From Aquarana catesbeiana (taxonomy: Eukaryota > Chordata > Amphibia > Anura > Ranidae): a DNA stretch of 64,000 bases. A program made the translations under genes and the position numbers. The stretch lies in assembly GCF_042186555.1 (NCBI RefSeq), contig NC_133326.1, positions 435,033,077-435,097,076 on the forward strand. Reading direction: 5' to 3'. Positions within the stretch are counted from its first letter, which is position 1. Every line of letters starts with the position of its first letter. This document shows, in pieces, positions 52,965 to 61,898 of this stretch. The notes under the pieces were generated by a model. That model was not told where the DNA came from. It was given only the letters and a program-made list of their open reading frames with translations, and did no database searches.

Positions 52965-53371
52965 CCCTCCAGTAGATTCTACAGTCTTGCATTGCAATCC
53001 TTTGGGGACCCATGCGATCCCGCCAACAGTTTATCTTACCTCTCTTCTTTTCCTCTTTACTCTCTCTTATGCCGATTTATCCTCCCTTACCTATACCCAG
53101 GTATCTCACCTAGGATCTCTACAATTACAAAATTGTTAGATGTTTGAACCCAGCTTACGGTCATTGTCTTCCACGCTCACTGAGGAAAACTTGTGTTCAT
53201 CTCAATAATGATATTAAGATCCATCCTCTCAAGTGTTAGCATCTTCAACAGATTTAAAATGTAATTGTAACTCACAGAATCCATTCCACTCTGTATTGTT
53301 ATTATGTAAACAAATATGTCAAACTTACCATTGTTACCACAATGTACATTTTCACTGGAGATCCACTGTAA
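52965..53371 (+). other. L1-C 3' UTR before Harb-A
   Basis: It is 407 bp without a gene; a pyrimidine-rich patch lies at 53040-53090. It is separated from its last 75 bp (60672-60746) by Harb-A. Confidence 0.75.
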
Positions 53372-53644
53372 TGCCCCGTACACACGATCGGACATTGATC
53401 GGACATTCCGACAACAAAATCCATGGATTTTTTCCGAAGGATGTTGGCTCAAACTTGTTTTGCGTACACACGGTCGCACAAAGTTGTTGGAATTTCTAAT
53501 CGCCAACAACGCGGTGACGTCAACCACGTACGACGAGACTAGAAAAGGCCCGTTCAGAACCAAGCGCGGCACCCTTTGGGCTCCTTTTGCTAATCTCGTG
53601 TTAGTAAAAGTTTGGTGAGAGACGATTCACGCTTTTTCAGACTC

Positions 53645-55990
53645 ATGGCTTTCAGATCGTTTTCTGCGGTTCAGTTTGTGCTTGTGGGTTTGTATCTGCT
53701 CTTCAGTGCGTGCAGTCAGTTCGTATCGGAGTTTTCTGTGCGATCTTGCCCGCTCGTTGCTGTTTTTCAGGTCGCTCTTCACAGGCCTTGCTGTTCTTCA
53801 GTCCGTTTTCTAGCCATGTTGCGTATACGTACTCCTCGTAGAGTTCATGCTGTGCGGGGGCTTGGTGTTAGGGTCCTGACCTTGACACAAGTCCAGTCCG
53901 TGAACAGGGTGGGGAGGAGTTCATGGACCAAGAATTGGTTGCTTCAGCGTGACCAGTTCTCTCATATGCCTTAGCTCCGTGAGATCCGTGAGAATAATCC
54001 TGATGATTTCAGGAACGTTCTCAGGATGACGGACCCTGTATTTCACCGTTTGTTGGCTTCGCTGACCCCCTATTTCAGCAGGCAGGATACCTGCATGCGG
54101 CAAGCCATCACTCAGGAGCAGAGGCTCATCGCTACCCTGCGGTACTTGGCGACGGGGAGAAGCCTGCAGGACCTTAAGTTCTCGACAGGCATCTTCCCCC
54201 AGGCTCTGGGGATCATTATCCCAGATACCTGTTCTGCCATCATCCAGGTCCTGCAGAAGGAGTACATGAAGGTAAGATTTTTATCCTTTAATATCACATT
54301 TTATTTTATTGAATGTTTGCTAATATATTGTATTTCTCTCCTCATTCCCAAGTTACCATGATTGGAATATGTTGTGAATGTCCCCTTTGTTCTCATGCAT
54401 GCTGGATTTTTATGTAATTATTTTTTTAGTCCTTCATAAATATTTGCCTTCACTAACCTCCCCAGCATGCTCTCCTGCCCCTATATTCACTTCATGTAGT
54501 CACTTAACAATGTATTTTGTCAGCTCCATAGTAGTGCTTTACCCCAAACACCCCCTAAAATGTTTTGAAATGTGATTTGTGCTTTAAATTCAGGCAGAGT
54601 GCCAGAGGCTTTTTTTGTGGTGTACCCAAATCATTTTTAGTAACCCTCCCTCCCCCCAACTGCTAAGTCAGCTGATCACAATTCTCTATCTATCCTCAAT
54701 CATCTATTTGCTGACTTTGCTAAACCCATACACACTATACCCATCTCTTTTGTGGTCAGATGTATGTATGAATTCCCCAAAGCATGTAGTGCAAGGGCCT
54801 GCCTGTATACTTTCAAATGGTACTGTTTCAAGTTTTTGGATACTTTTATTATCTTGATAGGTAATAACAGAATGTCCAAATGTGCTCAAATGTGTACAGT
54901 GTGTATTTATATCTTTGTATTATGGCACTTCTTACCTGTCCAGTGGGCTGCCAATAGTGTAACTAAGGAGGGGCTGTTCCAAGTAATACCCTGTATTTAA
55001 GCATTCATCTCTCAATGAAGTGGAGAGGGTTACCTGTCCAAGATCCCCCCCCTATAATGTTAGAAATGGCCCATGAGGGGGGGGGAGATATGATAGGTGT
55101 ACCTCATACTTTGGTGTTGTAAAATTCCCCTTTATAAATGTTATCTGGATGTTGGCCAAGAATGTTTGTGTCTAATCTGCTTTCCATGTTTATGTGCAAA
55201 AATACTACGTTTTTTTTGTTTTCCTCAACAGTTTCCTTCCACGCCACAGGAATGGCAGACTGTGGCCTCCCACTTTGCCCAGCGGTGAGACTTTCCTAAC
55301 TGCGGAGGGGCAAATGATGGGAAACACATCCACATCGTCCCACCACCCAACTCAGGGTCGTACTATTATAATTACAAGGGGTTCAATAGTATTGTGATGT
55401 TGGCGGTGGTGTCGGCTAATTACGACTTCCTGTATGTGGACGTGGGGAAGAATGGCCGGATGTCCGATGGTGGAGTCATCGCCCAGATGGAGTTTTACAG
55501 GCGTCTCCAGAATGGCAGCTTGGACTTTCCACCTCCAGAAGAGAATGTGGAAGGACTCCCATTCGTCTTCGTTGCGGATGAAGCATTTGCACTGGGGGAC
55601 CATCTTATGCAGCCATTCCCGATGAGGACCCTCACCCAGGAGCAGAGGGTTTTTAATTACCGGCTGGCCAGAGCCAGAAGAGTGGTGGAGAACACATTTG
55701 GAATCATGGCCAGCCGGTTCCGCCTATTTCTGACACCCATCCATATGGCAGAGTATAAACTTAATCATATAATCCTGGCGTGCTGTGTTCTACATAATGT
55801 TGGTTACATAATGTTGGCGTAAAAAACGCCAACATTCTGCCAACTATGCTGGCTCTGTTGGGGCTGAGGCCGGAATGATCAATGAAACAACCCTGATGGC
55901 GCTTGAAAGTGGCCGTCCTGGCTTGCCCTCCCTGAGTGCCCGTGATGTCCGGTTAAGATACCTTGAGTTCTTTGCGGGTAGGGGGGCCCA
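53645..55990 (+). pseudogene. Harb-A transposase (DDE_4/HARBI1 type), two exons
   Basis: Exon 1 (53645-54271) reads MAFRSFSAVQFVL, then WTKNWLLQRDQFSHMP, a stop at 53972, then RMTDPVFHRLLASLTPYFSR, TLRYLATGRSLQDLKFSTGI and QVLQKEYMK. The intron 54272-55231 (GTAAGA...CAACAG) joins exon 2: FPSTPQEWQTVASHFAQR, a stop (about 55286), NDGKHIHIVPPPNSGSYYY (first catalytic Asp), YVDVGKNGRMSDGG (second Asp), ADEAFALGDHLMQPFP and RRVVENTFGIMASRFRLF (Glu). The C-terminus is disturbed by a palindromic insertion at 55798 and resumes as GAEAG-like sequence to about 55990. The first Asp is preceded by Asn instead of the usual Ile. Confidence 0.9.
55798..55822. repeat. Palindrome with AAAAA loop in the Harb-A transposase
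   Basis: ATGTTGGCGT, AAAAA, ACGCCAACAT: perfect 10-bp arms. It disrupts the conserved C-terminal LHN...NYV region, which is intact in the Harb-B copy. Confidence 0.9.
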
Positions 55991-56150
55991 TCAATATGCC
56001 AGCAAATTTGTGAAGCCTTTATCAAATAAAAACCAAAAAAAAAGCTAATCTTTGTTGACATTTACTGCTTGTGTTTGTTTTAGCTGACCCTGACAGCAAT
56101 GTGGGGAGTCCTGAAAATGGCGTGATTGTGTAACCTTACAAAGCACTGTT

Positions 56151-56260
56151 GGGTGTTATTTACTAAAGGCAAAGACACTTTGCACTACAAGTGCACTTGA
56201 AACTGCACTGAAACTGCACTTGTAGTGCAAAGAGGATTTGCCCTTAGGAAATAACCCCCA
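56151..56260. mobile_element. Small palindromic MITE (about 110 bp) in Harb-A
   Basis: Ends GGGTGTTATTTACTAAAGG and CCTTAGGAAATAACCCCCA are inverted repeats. The interior has perfect 18-bp arms (56178-56195 and 56215-56232, core TGCACTACAAGTGCA). It is non-coding; the superfamily is not assigned. Confidence 0.7.
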
Positions 56261-56609
56261 TTTTCACATAAAGCAGCAATTACATCACCACAAAAGTGTT
56301 GTAGCGTTGAGACAATAATCCACACATTCTTGATTAACAATCTTTTTAATACCTGCACAATCACATGTGCATTTAGAAAAGGTTTTTAAAACAAACCAAC
56401 ATGTTTGTTGTATAACAATTTTTGGGGTAGCATTAGAAAAAAGATAAATGTCCATTTAAGATAAAACAGGCATGTGTAAAACCAACAAGAAAGACACAAA
56501 TCTAGAACGTACAAATTTCACATTTGGTAGAACTTGAAGGCAATATCAGACATGAGTATTTAGGAACTGTGTTTGATATTACGTTCAGATGGGGTGAAGT
56601 CACCCCAGG

Positions 56610-56829
56610 AAAAGCCAAATTTGGAAGATGCACACAAATTTCCCAATGTCAACAAGTCCTAGCTGCCATCACGGGGGATCAAGGGATGTGTTTTGGGGGA
56701 GAAACCTCTTCCTCTCAGCTACTTTATTATCGAGGAAGGGGTTGCACCACCAAAAGGCCTGCATTGATCTCCCGTGATGGCAGATAGCACATGTTGACAC
56801 ACTGTGTGCATCCTCCAAATTTGGCTTTT
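56610..56829. repeat. Conserved 220-bp imperfect palindrome between the converging Harb-A genes
   Basis: Outer arms 56610-56636 and 56803-56829 match with one mismatch (AAAGCCAAATTTGGA side). Inner arms include GCTGCCATCACGGG / CCCGTGATGGCAG. The same structure lies at 61019-61258 in Harb-B. It sits at the 3' ends of the transposase and Myb-like genes. Confidence 0.85.
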
Positions 56830-56895
56830 CGAAAAATCGCTAAAACATTTTTAACATTGTAGCACACAAAAAAAACAAAAGGATTTGGAGTGGTT

Positions 56896-58202
56896 TTAAA
56901 CTCGCCCCAAAACATCAATGATGTTTTTATTTTTTTTAATAACATCATTGATGTTTTTCGTGATGTTTTCCAATTGTAAATTACAGCCCATGATCTCCCC
57001 GATCAGGATCTGGGCACTTTCTGATGTGAAAGGATCTGGATCCACAACATTAAGATCACCTAAAAAGAGAGAAAACAAAAAAAACCAGGTATTAAAAATA
57101 TGCCAGCATCCATCTCTTACCTGAGCCTGTGGTCGCAGACACTCACCTGTTGTGGTGACAATTTCCACCACGTCTTCTTCCTCCTCCTCCTGCACTTCTT
57201 GGGTTGGGGGTATTTCCCCTTCTTCCCGAGGTGGGGGGTCTGTGGTCTCCTCGGATGGGAGGTGTCCTCCGAGTCTTTTCTCCCCTATGTAAAACAAAAA
57301 TGCTATACTTAGCACACAGATATTTGATGGCAGAACTATAAATAGGAAACATTGCTTGGAAGTGTGGTACAATTGTCTATTTTGGCAGAGTTCCAAAATT
57401 TAGCATTTTCAGTGTCCTTTGTCAAGCTTGAATACTTACCTGTTTTGTACAAGCTTCACAGATGGAGTCACCCCTATAGTATACACTGGAGCACCTGTTT
57501 GGGCCCCCTAATTAAAAAGGGTGTTCTGGGGTCCCACACTAGTGCTCCTGCGTCCAGATGTGAAAACTGCTGCTAAGTGTCCTCTCCTTACACAGAATCT
57601 AGTTTGCATTTCATTCTAGTAACAAACCCATCTACACAACCAAATTAGTTTCATACAAGTAGGGCGTAAAAAATGTGGCCAAATGCATATGGCCAAAACA
57701 ATGGTGTTTTATAGGCCGAAAGAAAAATGTTTGATACGAACGAATAATGTGCCCATGAACATGAAAGCTGCCATTTAAAAATGTACACTTGTAAGAAAAG
57801 CACATGGAGCAGCACGAACGTAATAAACATAAAAAGAATAGGAACACAGGACAACTACTTACTTTTTTGCAGCACTTCCCAGATCTTTCTGTACTGCTCA
57901 TGCTCTCTTAATTTGAGGTCCGACCACCGCTTCCTGAGCTGATCTTTCGATCATCGTACCCCGAAATGCCGGTGCAGACTCTTGACCACTTTCGCCATGA
58001 TCTTGGCCTTTCTGACATTGTGGTTGGGGTAAGGTCCATACTTTCCATCATAGTCGGCCTTCTTTAGGATGTTGACCACCTCCAACATCTCCACAAAGGA
58101 CATATTCGAGGCCTTAAATCGTCTCCTTCTGGATCGGGACGTTTCCGGCTCCTCCTCCTCCTCGTTGCTATAATTAGCACACACCTGCTGTGTATCCGCC
58201 AT
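56896..58202 (-). pseudogene. Harb-A Myb/SANT-like gene, three exons
   Basis: Exon 1 (58202-57863): MADTQQVCANYSNEEEEEPE, then NMSFVEMLEVVNILKKADYD, GPYPNHNVRKAKIMAKVV, HFGVR, one premature TGA (about 57950), then SKDQLRKRWSDLKLREHEQY. Exon 2 (57284-57147): GEKRLGGHLPSEE, an acidic run and VVEIVTTT. Exon 3 (57059-56896): DLNVVDPDPFTSESAQILIG and a heptad-like C-terminal tail (NITKNINDVIKKNKNIIDVL). All splice sites are canonical and in frame. The single stop is the only obvious lesion (CGA/TGG region, likely CpG decay). The product should bind element DNA and recruit the transposase. Confidence 0.85.
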
Positions 58203-58492
58203 GTGCTCTTCCCCCACTGCGCCGAATGAAAAGGGGCGGGGAATAGACTAGAAAGAACGTCAGGGGCGGGCGGAGTTACACGCATGTGCAGTGTGTATAA
58301 AGCGTAGCACGCGTGCGTAGTACGTACGATCTGTGAGCGGAGGAAGGAGCATCGGAGGCGCCAATCGTGCTAACGAAGGTAAGATCTAAACTTGGGCCTA
58401 TACAGCTTCGAAATTGAAGCCTATATTGTAACAAGATTAGGAGAGTTTGGCCTGACCTTAGGGTTTGTCTTGTGTTGTGTCTTGCAGAGAAA
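58203..58492. promoter_or_regulatory. Divergent promoter interval, Harb-A Myb/MADF genes
   Basis: 290 bp between divergent starts. It has ATACACACTGCACATG / TGTGTATAAAGCG (possible TATA), a MADF 5' UTR donor (AAGGTAAGATC, 58379) and acceptor (CTTGCAG, 58487). It is position-conserved with 39296-39603. Function is inferred. Confidence 0.45.
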
Positions 58493-59635
58493 ATGGATGG
58501 CTTCAACGATCACAATTTCCTCCCCCTGTTCATAGACAAATACAGGGAGCTGCCCTGTCTGTGGCAGGTGAGACATCCTCATTATAATCATAAACTAAAG
58601 AGGCAGGCAGCGCTGGAGAAACTGCTGGAGTTGGTGACGCTGGTGGTCCCCACAGCAACCATCCCTTATTTAAAAGCCAAAATTGGTGGCCTGAGGAGCA
58701 CTTATCTTAGGGAGCGCAAGAAGGTCACAGATTCCCAGAGATCAGGAGCTGCAGCAGATGATGTTTATGTCCCCAGGCTGTGGTACTATGAGAGACTGCG
58801 ATTTCTGTCAGACCAGACTGAAGTCAGGGAATCCCTCTCTACTCTTCTTTCCACTCTTCCTTCCACCCCAGCTGAGGCTTCCGATGTCCAACCTGGGCCT
58901 TCCAGCCAGGAAGAAGTGGAGGAGCCCAGCTGGAGTCAGGTATAGCATTCTTCTACAGATTTCTGGTCAATAAATAAATGATGTTTATTAGATGTTATTA
59001 TTGATCACTAATTGCTGATTGAAAAAAGTGTTTTTCATATCAATAGAAAGTAGTGGGCACCCAAAATTGGGACAAGAATGAAAAATGCTGGGCTCAAAAT
59101 GATAGTCTGTTCTATTTGTTAACATTCAATTTGCAACAGTCAGGAGGTTAAAATTGTGTGTGATTGATGAATAAAAAACTAAAACTATGTCCCTTTTTCA
59201 TACACAGGAAGACCTCAGCCAGGAGGAGGCTGTGGAATGTGGCAGCCAGGAGAAGCCTAGGACAAGTCGCAGCCTGACAGAATCGCAGGTTCCTCCCTCC
59301 GCCTTCCATACAAAAGACCCAGGAAGGGGAGTCACGTGCAGGATTCTGCACTCAGGCTTATCCAGGAGGCTTCTGCGTCCCTCAGAGCCTTACTCACTCC
59401 TGAAGAGGCCTTTGCCTGCATGGCTGCCACAAAACTGCAGGGCATGCAGGAGGGTCAACGCAAGCTATGTGAGGACCTGCTTTATAAAGTCCTAAGTAAG
59501 GGGGTGAGTGGGGAACTAACACCCAAGACCGACATGATTGAGTTGGACCATCTTCCTCCTCCTCCTCCTGCTGTCACAACTCCACCACCACAGCCACAGC
59601 GTGGAAGGAAGAGTGGAAAGAAGACCAGAGAGTGA
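58493..59635 (+). pseudogene. Harb-A MADF-domain gene, two coding exons
   Basis: Exon 1 (58493-58939): MDGFNDHNFLPLFIDKYREL, LWQVRHPHYNHKLKRQAALE, IGGLRSTYLRERKKVTDSQR, DDVYVPRLWYYERLRFL, which is a complete MADF domain (about residues 8-100), then a Ser/Pro-rich linker. Exon 2 (59208-59635): EDLSQEEAVECGSQEKPRTS, a one-base frameshift near 59310, then a BESS-like helical tail (EEAFACMAATKLQGMQEGQR, LCEDLLYKVLSKG) and a basic end (QRGRKSGKKTRE). MADF-BESS proteins act as sequence-specific regulators. A third gene of this type inside a Harbinger is unusual. Confidence 0.8.
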
Positions 59636-60668
59636 TGGCTCTGGGTTCAGTCTGGTCTGACAAAAGATGCAGTCTCTCGTGTGACCACAGCCTGGGGACA
59701 CAGATGTCATCTGCTGCTTTCCGGATCTCTGGGACTTCTGGACCAGACTGCAATCCCTTAGATAAGGACTCCTCAGGCCACCAATTTTGCTTGAAAATAC
59801 TTGATGTGTGCCCTGGGGGTCCAAGGCTTTACCCATTTCTGCTGTTTCTCCAGCGTTGCCTCCCTCTTTGTTTAGTTGTGAGCCCTTAATAAAGGAATTT
59901 TTGGGGAAAATTATACTCTCCTATGTGTGTTTTCATCCAAAAGGACAGTTTGTTGGTGACGATTCTGGTAAATTTCTAAAGTACAATGTGAAATTAACAA
60001 GAGACAACAACACCAAACAATCTCCTACAGATTAAATAATACAAGATATCAATGGTGTTATGGTAACTTGACACACAAAACACACACAAAAATATTCTGG
60101 AGTAAAACTAAAAATACAATAAAACAAAGATCAGCCTTGAAAAAAAGACAAACCAAAAAAACAATAATCTGCCTTAAAAACAAAACAAAAAATACCAACA
60201 CAAAAAAAATGTTGTCAGATGTGACAAATCTAAATATATTAAGGGAATCCCGCTAAATAATAAAGAAAGAAGTTTGTGAGAAGTCTGTATGAATATGAGC
60301 AGCAAAACTACTTAATTCTTCTTACATTATAAAGAAGAAGAGAGTGCGCTGTATTAAACCATTTTTAACATTGCACCGTGATGAAAGTGTTGTATCCATT
60401 GCGAACGCTAAGTTTACCAGACCGAGCTGTTCCGTCTCTGAATTTCTTCTGAGCATGCGTGGCACTTTGTGCGTCGGAACAGGCCACACACGGTCAGAAT
60501 TGACGCGATCGGATTTTGTTGTCGGAAAATTTTATAGCCTGCTCTCAAACTTTGTGTCGGAAAATCCAATGGAAAATGTCCGATGGAGCCCACACACGGT
60601 CGGAATGTCCGACAACACGCTCCGATCGGACATTTTCCATCGGAAAATCCGATCGTGTGTACGGGGCA
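59636..60668 (+). other. Harb-A right non-coding end
   Basis: MADF 3' UTR to about 59960 (AATAAAGG at 59888), an A-rich stretch (60060-60200), then about 370 bp of subterminal repeats with TCGGAAAAT, GATCGGA and ACACACGGTCGGAAT words, likely transposase or Myb binding sites. Confidence 0.7.
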
Positions 60669-60746
60669 TAAGTCTTGTTCTTTAATCTCCTGAAGAGATT
60701 ATTTGTTGTTGTATTTCTTGATTATGTTCAATAAAAATTTTGAACA

Positions 60747-61034
60747 GAAATTGTCACCACAACAGGTGAGTGTCTGAAACCACAGATTCAGGTAATAGAG
60801 GTATGCCTGCATATTTATAATACATGGTGTGTATTTTTTCTTTTAGGTAATGTGCATGTTGTGAAAGAACAAGCTCCTCATTTCACCAGTGCAAGTGCAC
60901 AAATACTAATCCAGGAGATAATGGTGTGTAGTCGGGATTTAGACATAAAGCAAAAAAACAATGAGGTTGAACAAAAACTGAAGAACGTGATTGATGTATT
61001 AAAATTTTGTTGCATTTTAAAAGCCAAATTTTGA
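60747..61034 (+). pseudogene. Harb-B Myb-like gene, end of exon 2 and exon 3
   Basis: After the L1-C duplication, exon 2 ends ACCACAACAG with donor GTGAGTG. Acceptor TTTTAG at 60845 opens exon 3, which reads FTSASAQILIQEIM and a coiled tail (NNEVEQKLKNVIDVLKF), matching Harb-A exon 3 (FTSESAQILIGEIM). Confidence 0.8.
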
Positions 61035-61258
61035 AGATGCACATAGTGTGTCAACATGTGCTATCTGCCATCAGGGGATGTATGCATTTTATGGGTGCAA
61101 CCCCTTCCTCACAACTCAAGCAGGTGAGAGGAAGTGGTTGCACCCCCAAAACACGTCCATTGATCCCCCATGATGGGAGATAGTACATGTTGACATTAGG
61201 CATGGGATCAAGAGGGAAATCCCCAGTTTGACTCCCAATTTGTGAGCATCTTCAAAAT
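61019..61258. repeat. Harb-B copy of the conserved palindrome
   Basis: Outer arms AAAAGCCAAATTTTGAAGATG and (complement) GCATCTTCAAAATG. It contains ATCTGCCATCAGGGG and CCCATGATGGGAGAT. It is longer but more diverged than the Harb-A copy. Confidence 0.8.
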
Positions 61259-61690
61259 GTTACTTTTACAGGGGTGACATCACCCCATCTGATGAAGGCA
61301 AGATCAACACATTTTTGACACTATAATGTCTGATATTGCCTCCAGTTTTTCAATGTTGAACTTTGTAAGTTCCTGAGTTGTGTATGCTATGTTTTGAAAC
61401 ATGCCTGTTAATGTGCTATAAAAAAATTTTCAAGGTAAAACTTTATAAAACCAAGATTTTGTTTTTTTACACAAAAATGTTTTATAACGCACATGTGCAT
61501 GTGCACGGAGTAAAACGTTTTATACTCAACAATGTGTGGCTTCTTCTTTCAATCTCAATACCAGTTTTTGTATTAAGTTGGTGTTTACAGTGACAATGTC
61601 TGTTATTTAATAATGGAAAAGCCACTTGGCACTAAAAGAAACACAAGCAGTAAATCAAAATTAAGATTTTATCAGATACATTTTTTTTTT
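61259..61690. other. Harb-B stretch between palindrome and transposase
   Basis: It contains GGGGTGACATCACCCC (palindromic, also in Harb-A near 56592-56607) and GTCTGATATTGCCTCC, shared with Harb-A in reverse. No gene is supported. Confidence 0.65.
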
Positions 61691-61898
61691 CAAATAGAAA
61701 ATATTTACAAATTTGCTGGCATAGCAATGGCCCCCCTAACCGTAAAATAATCAACATATTTTTGCCGCACTTCACAGGCACTTTGGGGGGGCAAGCCAGG
61801 ACGGCCAGCTCCCAGGGCCATCAGTATATTTTCAGGAAGTCCGGCCTCAGGCCCAACTGAGGCAACATAATTAGGAGCATTTCTCTTTAAAAAGTTGT
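61691..61898 (-). pseudogene. Harb-B transposase, C-terminal piece
   Basis: The minus strand reads HNFLKRNAPNYVASVGPEAG, then MALGAGRPGLPPQSACEVRQ and KYVDYF, the intact form of the C-terminus that is disrupted in Harb-A. It is cut off at about 61898 by L1-D. The upstream exons are outside or lost. Confidence 0.8.

Larger units (their letters stand above)
53372..60668 (+). mobile_element. Harb-A: full-length three-gene PIF/Harbinger transposon
   Basis: Terminal inverted repeats TGCCCCGTACACACGATCGGA (left) and its complement (right, ending ACGGGGCA), flanked by TAA (53369-53371 and 60669-60671). The length is 7297 bp. Gene order: transposase (+), Myb-like (-), MADF (+). Subterminal GATCGGACATT and CGGAAAAT words repeat at both ends. 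It is inserted in the 3' UTR of L1-C. Complete ends and moderate decay (a few stops) make it one of the younger elements. Confidence 0.92.
40649..60746 (+). mobile_element. L1-C: near full-length L1, with nested insertions
   Basis: It is bounded by the 15-bp duplication described under Harb-B. Order: 5' UTR (40649-40799), ORF1 (40800 to about 41720), long spacer (41721-42970), ORF2 endonuclease (42972-44297), fold-back insert (44298-50502), ORF2 RT to C-terminus (50519-52964), 3' UTR (52965-53371), Harb-A insert (53372-60668), tail (60672-60746, ending TGTTCAATAAAAATTTTGAACA). Without inserts it is about 6.6 kb. It is decayed by many stops and frameshifts. Confidence 0.85.
38898..61898. mobile_element. 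Harb-B: old PIF/Harbinger copy, split by L1-C
   Basis: It consists of 38898-40648 (MADF gene on minus, Myb-like gene on plus) and 60747-61898 (end of the Myb-like gene on plus, palindrome, transposase C-terminus on minus). The halves join at a perfect 15-bp duplication (GAAATTGTCACCACA at 40634-40648 and 60747-60761) made by L1-C. Gene order and strand relations equal those of Harb-A in the opposite orientation. Its termini are lost to pB-A (left) and L1-D (right). Confidence 0.85.

Noticed and set aside
53612..53974. Signal-peptide-like hydrophobic N-terminus (LMAFRSFSAVQFVLVGLYLL) of the Harb-A first frame
   Set aside because: It continues into a nuclear transposase; a secretion role is implausible and the start is uncertain.
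58493..59635. MADF gene as a host gene near a transposon
   Set aside because: It sits inside the terminal repeats of Harb-A, recurs in the same place in Harb-B, and carries a frameshift.
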